Shown: piece by piece, positions 51,801 through 63,800 of the stretch
How the letters are laid out: each line of letters begins with the position of its first letter
How positions within the stretch are numbered: position 1 is the stretch's first letter
Assembly: GCF_001625305.1 (NCBI RefSeq)
Contig: NW_017803910.1
Location: 186,001-250,000 of the forward strand
Origin: Branchiostoma belcheri
Lineage: Eukaryota > Chordata > Leptocardii > Amphioxiformes > Branchiostomatidae
DNA length: 64,000 nt
Direction: 5' to 3'
The notes under the pieces: generated by a model
The model's input: only the letters and a program-made list of their open reading frames with translations
Told to the model about the DNA's origin: nothing
The model's database searches: none
Program-made: the position numbers and the translations under genes

Positions 51801-54800
51801 CAGTGCAGAAGCTGTTGTCTCACCCCAAAGTATGATTATACCAGCTGGACAATGTAGAATTATAAAAGTTGGTTTTAGACCCAAGGATAAATACCTGCTG
51901 TCATACAATACAGAATAATACAGATTGAAGCTCATGTCACAGTTAATAAGTATGCTTTAAGGATGCATTTCTGAGGGTTTTAGATTCAAAGAACACTAAG
52001 AGAAAGAGCAGCACAAAGAACTAAGTATATATTACATAAGTTTTTATAACTTTGTATTATGAGTATTGATTAAAAAAGTCAACATTTTTTTCTCCATTTT
52101 TACTACCAATTTTACTTTTCATTCTATTTACTAAATAATAATAATACTAGAATTATAATAAAAAATAAAAGCATTTCTAAATAATGACACCTTGATGGTG
52201 ACTTGGAATGGACTGATTTTTTGGTACAATACAGAAAAACTGATACACAAGCTGGTTTGTAATTTGTGTGTGTGTGTTGGTGTGTTATAAAAAGATAGTT
52301 GTATTATTCAGCAGCAGCTATACAATACAGAATGATATATACAGATATTATATGCTTTTATTGTTGTATGCAACCTGTACATGCATAAGAGTAGCCAGTT
52401 TTGGCTAAAGGGTATCGAAAAAAGACATTACAGAATACCTTTGTTGATGTGCCATCTTCTTCTAGTACATCCGACCAGTTGGTCCCATCGTTGCTGTAGG
52501 ATACGGTGATTTTTGTGACATACATGTCACCGCCGCCACCTCCCTGCGTGATGACTCCCGTCAGCTCCTGCGGACTGCCAAAGTCAGCTTCCAAATATGG
52601 CGGTTCCTCGTCGTCCATGAGCGTGAACACGTCAGACTCTGCCGTCGTGTCGAACTTCAGCCATTCGTCTGAGTCGGGGATCCAGCCGGTTATTCCTCCG
52701 GTGGTGAAGTTCACTCTGCAAAATAGTGCTTAAAAGTTAGCCATCTGGCTATCATTTTCATGAATATATGCAGAGTCTGAGATATATATAGATGTTAGTA
52801 TTCCAAATGAGCAGTGACTTATAACACAGTCATGATATAATTTTGAAAGGCCTTATATTGAAATGTATCTCAGTGTCCATGATTGTATGTATTGAGAACA
52901 AGCTTGAAATGTTTAAGGCCACAATTTATTTCCTTGACATTTTTAAGTTAAAAGCAAAAAATAAGGCAATAAGAAAAAGAGGTCTCTAAATGTTTTCATT
53001 TTGATACTCCAGTTACCAAGTATTATGTTTGTGAATCCTAGAACCAACCATTCAAGTCAGTGTCACCCAATATATGCAAAACTAATTGAATCAAGTTCTG
53101 ATTGTGACTAACCTGCCATTCCCTGGTGGGAAGAGGTCGATGGAGGATGATGCCGACAGCTGGCTGCTAGGAACAGACCCGTCACTCAAGCCCATCGGCT
53201 CCAAACAGTACTCTGAAAACAACATTGCGTGGTCATCGGTCATTTTATCAATGGTTTATTTGCTCAACAGTGTTCCAAAGATGGCAGCCCAAGGGCTGAA
53301 ATGATATCAGGAAATAACAGCCGGTTAACAACGTAGTTAGAACAGTGTAAAACATCATTTTAGCCATTAAAATTAATAATAGAAGAGAGGAAACAAGCTG
53401 GTAATAATGCCCACAAGAATTTATCTGAGTGCACCGGGTAACCCCTTCTCTTCTGAGAAAGTGTACAAGTCATGCATGTGCTGGGATCTTAAATGTGCAT
53501 AAGTGTAATATCTGAGCTCCCAAGGACCTATAAATTGTAGGTACTTTTACTAGCAATCCAAGTTGGGGGTTAGGGAATAACTAGCATCCGAGTTAGGGGT
53601 TAGGGATATAAATGCAATCTATGCCTTTCCATTCAAATGTCAGGACTGGTGAATCAATCATCAGTCCTTTCTACTTTGTCAAAGGACAACAAAATTATTC
53701 AATCTGGCCTCGTGGTCTTGGTCTCTTTGAAAATTTCCAATATATGATTGTCTTCAAACCATTTCAAGTCCAATACCTTACGTCATAAAAAAACACTCCA
53801 TCATGAGGGACAAGGCATAATCTAAGTCCAAAAAAATAAATATAACTGATGATATACCTGGAACCGTAGTTGTAGCAGGAGCTGTTGTTGTTGCGGCCGT
53901 TGTGGCCGGAGGTGGAGGAGGGGGCGGTGCAACGGATGTACTCGGCGGTAGAGGTGGAGGTGGAGGTGGTGATGTAGGAAAAGGAGTGGTGCCTGCTTCA
54001 GTTGTTGTTGACACTCCGGGGGTGATAGGCAATGTGGTGGTACCTGGTGTAGCCGTGGTCGTCACTCCAGGTGTGCCTCCCACTCCAGCTGTCGTGGTTG
54101 TTCCTGGTGCAACCGTGGTCGTCACTCCAGGTGTGCCTCCCACTCCAGGGGTAGTGGTGGTACCTGGTGCAGCCGTGGTCGTCACTCCAGGTGTGCCTCC
54201 CACTCCAGGGGTAGTGGTGGTACCTGGTGCAGCCGTGGTCGTCACTCCAGGTGTGCCTCCCACTCCAGGGGTAGTGGTGGTACCTGGTGCAGCCGTGGTC
54301 GTCACTCCAGGTGTGCCTCCCACTCCAGGGGTAGTGGTGGTACCTGGTGTAGCCGTGGTCGTCACTCCAGGTGTGCCTCCCACTCCAGCTGTCGTGGTTG
54401 TTCCTGGTGCAACCGTGGTCGTCACTCCAGGTGTGCCTCCCACTCCAGGGGTAGTGGTGGTACCTGGTGCAGCCGTGGTCGTCACTCCAGGTGTGCCTCC
54501 CACTCCAGGGGTAGTGGTGGTACCTGGCGCTGCTGTGGTTGTTACTCCTGGGGTTGTTGTTGTGCCTGGAGCAGTACTTGTTGTCAGACCTGGAGTTGTT
54601 GTTGTGCCTGGAGCAGTTGTTGTCAAACTAGGTGTTGTAGTAAGGCGTGTGGTTGTGGTGGGAACTGGTGTGGCTGGACCTGTTGCCGATCAATTTGAAC
54701 ATGTTAGCTACAGGTAGGAACTATGATTTAATACAAAATTAATCTATTACCATCCTATTTTCACATAATAGAACACTTGACAAAGTATTAGATAAATCTT

Positions 54801-57800
54801 AGCACTAGCTAAAGAAACACATTCTTGACTTCATTAACGACCTGAAATTTCTCCAGTATCTCTTTATTTTCCATTTTGCAAGATTTCTTTGTTTGGCCTC
54901 ATTTAACATATCTAACAGTTATTGATTCATTTAAAAACATTGAAGCTGAACTATAACAGTTACTGAACTATTTACCTCTGCAGCCAAGCAGCTCTACCCT
55001 GAGAACAATGGCCTGGTTGTATTCCTTAACGTTGAGGCGGAAATACTTTGCAGTCACAACGCGGCCAAGCACATTTGTCACCAGAGATGTGTCATCTGTA
55101 TTTGCATCAAACACCTATACAGACAGAAAAAAAAAACTTTAAGTTAGTGTCACCCATGAGAAAAAAAATGTTTCAATTTTTTACTTATTGGCATTTGCAG
55201 AACTGGGTTGCAACTGGGTACAAGGGCTGCAAAGAAAAGTACAGTGGCACACTTACTGCCTCAACATGCTGAGAAAAAAAATCAAGCCAATAGAGGACTC
55301 TTAAAACAGAAAATTCTGAGTGCTAAGATGCAAAGTGCATGTATCTAACAAATGGAAGAGAGACTGATCACAACTGCTGGATGTTTTCACAGGCACATTA
55401 AAACTTTGTCTAGTAGAAGAAACTTGTAGATGATGAAGAGATTCTTTTCCAGTACCTTAGTGGGTGCAGAAACATCCTCAGATGTTTTGAAGTCAAGCCA
55501 GACAGCACCATCGTTGCTGTAGGACAGGGTAAACTTGGTGACGAACATGTCGAAGCTTCCCGCGCCCTGCGTGACAACTCCGGTGACCTCCTGGGGCTGG
55601 TCAAACTCCACCTGCAGGTAGGGTGGGCTGTTGGTAAGGTCCAGGTAGTCGGATATTTCTGGACTCCAGCCCTGCATGCCCGGGGTTCCATCTGTGGTGT
55701 TCAACCTGGCGGGAGAATACAATGTCAAAAAATCACTTTTCTTTCAAGTTTTTTTCTCCATTTTATAGTAAGAGGATATTCAGTGTTGAAATTACATACC
55801 TATCAAATACTGAGTGTTAGGCAAGGAATGCAGTTACATAATATTTTCAAGTCTTTTCAAGCCCTCCTCCACTGAAACATGAGGTACATGTATGTACTGA
55901 GTCTACCCTGGCTCCCAGGACACTGGGAATCGAACCCGTGCTGTACCCGGGCAGCCAGCTTACAAATGCAATTTATGTGCTAACTGCTAGGCCAAAAGGT
56001 CCAGACCCATGTATCAGACATGTCAATTACTAGTAGTTAGCACCTGAAACCCCTCTGTTACACTTGCAACCTTCCTAATGCATTACATAAGTACACTGTT
56101 AGCTACACACTAGGCTATTGCACTAAGGTTGAAGATATTGGCGGGTACATTGTAGTTGAGAATGAAACTTGCCTGCCGTTGTAAGCAGGGTTGGTGGTGA
56201 GGAAGGAGGAAGCAGTGATGCTGGCATCTGGGATCTCCCCACTCTGCATGCCCAGTTCATCTGTACAGTACTCTGTAGCACAATGGAACATATTCTTTGG
56301 GTTAGCAAAAATGTGTGGTCTTAGTCTGCAAAATCTGCAATTTTTAAACCTACTGTAAGCAAAATTTCTGATGTTGTCAAGTTTATTGAATTTCCTAACT
56401 TTCCATTATTAATTAACATTATAGAATTAATAATTCTCACCCATACAATAACAGCATTCCTCATAAGGCTCAGGTACAACTAGAATTGAACCCTGGGAAC
56501 AAAGAAATAAAGAAAGAATTATTAGTATTCAACACTTTTCTGTGTTTCTAAAAATACTTACCTCAAGTGTGACTAGAATTAGATGTGCATATCCCCATGC
56601 ATTTTGCATCATTTAGAAGTCATAGTGTACCTCATCCTTGTATGATTAGCAAAAATAATTCATGATTTGAGTTTATTGAGAGGTATAAACATTTTAGTGT
56701 TGAAAGACTAGATCTGGCACCTTGCATTGTGTAGTGAATGAAGGAATAAAGGAAAGTCATGAAAGGATACCTCAGGGCAGCCTGTGTTGTGAATGGTGCA
56801 GTACTTCCAGCAGTAAACACTCCCGTCCTCGGTACACTCACACACATGGCACGGGCCGTCACTCCACTGTTCACCAACCTATACGGCATAAAAACATCAG
56901 ATCATAACTAGTGTTCTCACCAGTAGCACATTTGAGTATAAGGGCTCAATGGGAGAAACAGTCAAAAGTTAAAAGTCTGAATAATTTTATTAACATTCGG
57001 ACAAACTTGCATCATTGTATACACTGTGCAAAAGTTTTCCTTACCTCTTTCTCCTCTCCATTAACAATGCAAGCTTCAAATGTAAAACATCAAGAGACAC
57101 AATATTTAGAGTTAGACAAACAAATTTTGTAACTGGTAACAACAAATTTTAATTAAGAGCTCTTTTGGCCCAAACTACACATTACATATATGACAAATGA
57201 ATATGCTCCATACTTTTTTAGGAAACATCATTCTGAGGTAAGGAGTCTTCTGGGCTTTGACATTACTTTAAAGTTGTCTTTAATTTTAGAAAATCTGCAC
57301 AATGAAATGAATGTAAATCTGCATGATTATAAAACTCACGTATGCAGTCCTCAGTCATGGTAAGCCTCATCCTCCTGTCAGATCCTGTACAGTTGGTACC
57401 ATTACCCTGAGCTGGGGGAAAACCTGGAGTCCTGGGCAACAACAGAATAAAATTTGTCGAAACAAAATTAGAATTAAGGCCATGCTCTATCTTTCCTTGG
57501 TTAAGTTTGTTTAGGGACAAATCCTCAATTACATATATTTGATAGAATCGAATACCAATGACACACAAGAAATTCAAAGCAAACACAAAGCTACATGCAT
57601 ACACACACACACCAAAAACAATACCCTCATATTCAAGGTAAAAGGCAATATTTTTCTATTTAGGTCATAGAGGACACAATACTCTTTGTACCTGTAGGAG
57701 TACTGCTGTACCTCTGTACCACACGGTCCCACCACTGGTCCCCAGGACGACCAGTCCGACCACACACAGTCCACTGAAAACAGTACCAAATTGAATGTGC

Positions 57801-60800
57801 TCATTAAAACAGACTAACTACCTTTAGATGCATTCTTTGCACAGCAGAATTGAAAAACAAAGTAAAAACATCCAATTTGGTTTATTATAATTAATAAAAG
57901 GCCACAGATGAATTTGTGGATGTGGAAGAGCATTAAATTCAATGTTACATTAATTTTACAGTTTCAGTTTATAATTCAGATTGTTTATACATGTAATTAG
58001 GAAGGCAAATATCTCTGGATAACTTTTGCTAGTAATCCTCTATATTGAGGGCTAAGCAGTAAGGAAGATGAAAACTAGGAGAACATAGCGCAATGACCTT
58101 TCACAAAAACTAGATACCAAAGCATCATCCATGATCACCAATAGAAAACTGCTACAATTTTGAATACCAGTCCTGAATGCTACATGTAACTGTAGAATGT
58201 TTAATGGGTGAGCATTTAACTTTTTGTATGAAATTTAAATAAAACCCACCATCACATGGGTAGGTGTCCACACATCCACTCAGTGTCCCATTGATGCAGT
58301 AGCTGGAGAGGGGAGTAGAATAAAAGAAGACAGTTATACCCTAGATTCAAGCAGCATTAAAGTGAGAAGATCCCTTATTGAACATACAAAATACATGCAA
58401 TCCTTACCAGTAGGGTCAGCAAATACTATCAATCTCTGGTACACACAGCAACATTAACTCTCAAAACTGAAGTGCATGTATACAAATTGATATTATTTAA
58501 TCTATTTCTAAATTTACTGCAGACATTTGAGAGTTGACACTTCCCTGAAAAATGCAACCGTTACGGTACAAATTAAGAAACTTGATGTACCATGTTTCAC
58601 AAGGTCCTACTGTTATGGGTTGTCCATATTCGTAGACGGCCCCGTTGATGAAACAGGGACACTCATTCTGACGCACACAGGTCCCGTTATACTCCACAAA
58701 ACCATCCTTACAATAGCAGCCTGGATGGGCAGACAAAAACGAGTACAGTCTCAATATTAATATGCAGCTATAATTAACTGTGAAGAAAAGTGTCATTCAT
58801 TCTCATCCTGTGCAGTGGTCTTTCAAAAACCTCCAGTAATTTAAAAAACAAGAGTCAGTACAACAGCATCTTCTTTCCACCATCAGGACTTCTGCATGTA
58901 GCTATAGAACTTTGCAGCTGCTGCAAACCAATGATTAGCCATGAGTGTTACAACTCAGACTATTGTTGATAGAAAAAAAGAACTGCGTGAGTATTAGAAA
59001 ATTTCAACAGCTGCATGCTGGGGGCCCAAAAGCTATCTGCCACATCAAAACACGACCTATGCAATTATCAAATATCATCACACGATCTAGACCATCCTAA
59101 GTTATGATGACTACAGATAACTGCAAGTATAAACAGACAGACACACCAAAATCAAAATACCTTGGTTATCATGGAGGTAACAAACCCACCTGGTTCACAG
59201 GGCTGTGGGACGCACTCTGCCACCTGCCCCAACAACCCAGCCACCTCCAGACAGGTGCCAGGACAGGACTTACACTCATCTGCCTCAAGCCACTCCGAGT
59301 TCTCCACACACTCAGGAACTGTACATGTGGGGGCAAGATTTTGTAGAAATAAGATTTGAAAAGTTCACAAAAGATATTGTCTTAGTATCTCTACACCAAT
59401 ATGATTCTTAGTCATGTTCGATATCTATGAAATTAAAAAACAGTGAATTACAAAATTATTTTGTACAACATCGTCATGACAATAAGAATCCCTGACCTTG
59501 ACAATCGGACCTGTTACACATGGCGTACTCCAGGGTGGTCATGGTGGCATTCAGGACATTGATACAATGTGGCGTCCCGTCCCCAATTCTGCAAGGTGTC
59601 GAAGTGGTGTAAGGTTAGCATGTGCATTAGGCTTTCAACAAATCCAAGAACAAATGAAATTGGTGTGAGCTAACGCGTGTGAGAAATTTGGAGTATGAGT
59701 TAGTGTGAGTGGCTGCACTTATTTGGCAATATTAATTAACATTCAGATAATTTGAAGAAATAAAACAAAGGACGGACCTGTTGCGACACATGCGGACACG
59801 GTACGTCATGTCTCCCAGACAACCATTAGTACATTCTGACCAGCGTGACCACGGGCTCCAATACTCCGCTGTGAAAAAAAAAACATTATGATTCTGAACA
59901 CCGGCCACACAGTATTTTAAAGCTTCCATGGAAATTGCAAGGAATAATTATTCCACTTTCAACATCCTGAAATGGTTTTACTAAAAGAATACTGAATAAT
60001 CTACGTGTAAGTCCAAATTTGGAAGAAATGCCAAGATATGATCAATTTCACTTAGGCCAACATTAACTACCAAAAATCTAATTCCAGACTTGACAAGCAA
60101 ACAATTAAATGATTACATGATTACATGAAACAAACCAAAATTTTATCACCATTTCCTCAGCAAAGGTACTATAAAAACTTACGGCATGGCTCAACAAAGC
60201 ACTCCTGTTGTTCCTCTGCGTCTCCATGGCAGTACTTGAGTGGGTCGTCGATGGGTGGTGGTGGGTCGGTGCAGAGGCGGGTTCGGGTCTGAATGCCACT
60301 GTCGCACGTCTCACTGCAGTCTCCCCACGGACCCCACGGTGTCCAACCACCTGTTGGGGAATAAAGTTTAACTTGTTAGAAGGAGATCTGTAGCTGCTTT
60401 ATGACAAACAGTCAACTAATAAAGTAAACAATATTGTTCCAAGTCAACATCCACATGATATTTGGCCATAAGTAACAAGCTGTAAAAATTTACAGCGAGT
60501 TGTTATCTTCAAGTAGGTTACAAACTGTACAGCTTATACCAAACTTAGTTTTTCCATTTTGACACAAATAATGCAGTCTTGAAAATCATGTACGTGACCA
60601 GGCCCTAAGCAGATTCCTCAGATGATAATGTAAGGATTATAATTTAATAATTCAACATACCACAGTCATCCTCATCCTCCCCTCCTGGACACTGCATTGT
60701 CCCGTCACAGACCTGCTCAAAGTTGGCACAGCTGCCATCAGGACACACGTACTCTGTACAGGGGCCTGGGGAAGTACAAACAGAAATGTTAGCTGATGAC

Positions 60801-63800
60801 AAATGACATAGCTAAAATTCTGACTCAGATATTTCAAACGAACCAAAAGCCATCACTACATACCTGTGCTAGCTTGTGCATTAGGACCTGATGTTAAACT
60901 TTTCAATCATCAAACTATACACTGATATTGAACTATCTATAAATATGACTTAAACACACACCAGTTGTGGTGAACATTGTTGTAGTTGGAGGCTGTGTTG
61001 TTGTTGGTGCTGTTGTTGTTACCTGCGTGCCGGCTGTTGTTGTAATGGCTGTGGTTGTTGTAGGTCTTGTAGTGCTTGCTGTGATGTTGCAGTGGAAAAA
61101 AGATGTGTGAGAATTTAAAGTACTAGATCTAATTACACTTTTCATAACTTTAAAAATATTAAGTTATGGTGTTTCTTAAGACTTAACACAATATTTATAA
61201 TTATGAGTGGGCAAGTCTTGAAATTTTGAAATAAATTAAGAAAGTTCATATCTTTCATGTCATCATTTAAAACCAAGTAAGATATGCTAAACCCGAATTT
61301 TTTAGTTGACTTATCAATGAAAGCTATTCTAAAAGAAGACAAAAAAGGCAAACTATAAATAAACTAAGAATAAACTAGAAATATTAGACTTAATGTATTA
61401 TCATCCCTACGTACCACACATGGTCTCATCCTCTCCATTTGCACAGTCATTTTTCCCGTCACACAGCTTGGTGAAGTTGATGCACTTTCCAGTATCACAG
61501 CGGAACTGGGTACAGGTCTCATCTGAAAAGGGCAGTCACAAACGAAAGCTTCAATTCTGTTTTAATGTCAGTTAAAATTCAAACTTTGTCCTGTCAACAT
61601 ACCAGAACTGACCAAGCTTACAACAAGATCAATAACAGTGGACACAGTTTACAATCGTGTGGAAAAAGAATATCAGACAGATAGAAAAGTACCTTACTGC
61701 AAACTTCATCGAACTCGTCTGAGCCATCCAGACAGTTGGGCAGGCCGTCACAGACATAGGTCAAGTTCAGACACCGCAGGCCGTCGTAGCAGGGGAACTC
61801 CTGTATAGCACAGGTTACCTGGCCTGGAGGAGAAATAACATCCTGGACTCAAGAAATTGAGCTTATGATATAAGATATGTACTCCTGAAATTGATAGGAA
61901 AACAAAATTCAAATCTAAAAATAAGAATGATTGATTTGAAATGTTTAATTTATCCTAGTAACATATTTCAAGTTTCCAAAGGATAACAATCATTAAACTT
62001 AGTTTGTGAGGGCTTCCACAAAAAAAGGACATAAATCTATGAAACTTTTTTCAGCTTCTTAACGAAGTATAATTATAACAGATAACCTCCTTGGTGGTGA
62101 AAGTCATGCTGCTTTAAGATAGGATCTTACAGTTTACTTCATCTGAGCCATCAGCACAGTCGTCCTCTCCATCACAGGTGTTGTTAGGATGGATACAGCC
62201 TGGCACAGTCGCACAGGGGAACCCAGTACACACTGCAAACAAGATATCAGACACTTCAGACTTCTGGTACATGGTATGCATTTTGAATTAGTGTGTTTGT
62301 TTTTTGCAATACACAACAAATGAGAAGTAACTTAGCAAGATCACCCTACCTGGTGTTGTTGTGAGGAATGGGGTCGTTGTTGGAGGAGGCTGTGTCGTTG
62401 TCACTGCAAAGGTAAATCAGCTAAATTAGATGTCAAATTTATCAACATCTTCCTTTAACAATGATGAAGGAATTAAACTATCTCTGAAATTGACTTTGAC
62501 TTTATTTATAGTGTCTTTGTCCTTGGTGCTGAATGGCTGGTACCTCAGCCTCCAACAGTTTGTTAGACTGACTACATGTTATCAGCAGTCAAATTATTAT
62601 CTACTCAATCAAGTAAGCAAGATGTTGAATTAGCCCTGTCCTTGGTGCTGAACAATGCATACAATGCCAACAATGCTTTAGAAGCAAAAAGTACACAATA
62701 AAATAAAAGCTTGCCAAGCTTGTGGAGGTTAATGTGAGCTACAATCTCTGTTTCCATAATACATATCACAAAAAGTAATTCACCAATTCAAGCTACAATG
62801 GAATGTAATTGGTATCATGTAGCAGTTTTGTTCAGTTAACTAACAGTAACTGAAATATGACAGGTATCCTACAGCAGTTCTGCTCGTCAGTTCCATTCTC
62901 GCAGTCGTTGACCCCATCACACAGCTTGTGGGGGTCGATGCAGGTCCCATTGGGACATAGGAACTGGTCCTGGTAGCAAACCTCCTTGCCTGCAATGTCA
63001 AAAAAATCAGTAAAATCAGAGATTTCAGACTTTCAAGAAGTGTTTTGTTTGGGTTTTCATCAAAATATTCGACCTGTAGAGAACACTGTGATGTAAAAAG
63101 TATAATTACAGTTACTTTAACAGTCAAAATGAATTCTAACTTGCACAATCTTTTTCACACTGACTCCATAATCTTCAACCAAGACATATATACTGGTAAA
63201 ACCACCTCCCACTCTCTAGCTTTGCTGTTCTGGAACCCAAACATACAATACCCTTCCCCAATCAGAACTGCCCCAAACAATACTGCTGTCCAAGAAACAA
63301 AAACAAATAGATAATTGAATAAAAATAGATCTTACATATTTCATCCAGCTCATCGCTCCCATCCGGACAGTCGGGAATCTCGTCACACAGAACATCACCA
63401 CAGATTTCAGTCCCGTCATCGCACACATAGAACTCTGTACAGGGAGTGGCTGGAGGGAAGACAGACAACAAGTTTTATGTTGTATACTGTAATTCACTTT
63501 ATCTTCACAGTAGGAAAATTTAATGGTCTGAGGAAAATGTACATTTTCACAAATTGAAGTTTATGTTCATGGTCGCAGAAGAGTGAAAGGGGGGGTGAAA
63601 GACAGATGATTTAATAATGGTAATGATAAGTTCAGAGAAGTGAAAACAGTTCGCATTAAAGCACCATGATAAAAAAATTAGGAATCAAGGTATTCAAAGA
63701 TAAAAGGTAAAGGCAGTCCCACAACTTTCTGAGGCTGTAAGAGCAGTTGGTTGGTGAACCAGATAAGCTGTACTAGGGCACAGAATCTAGACAACTTACT

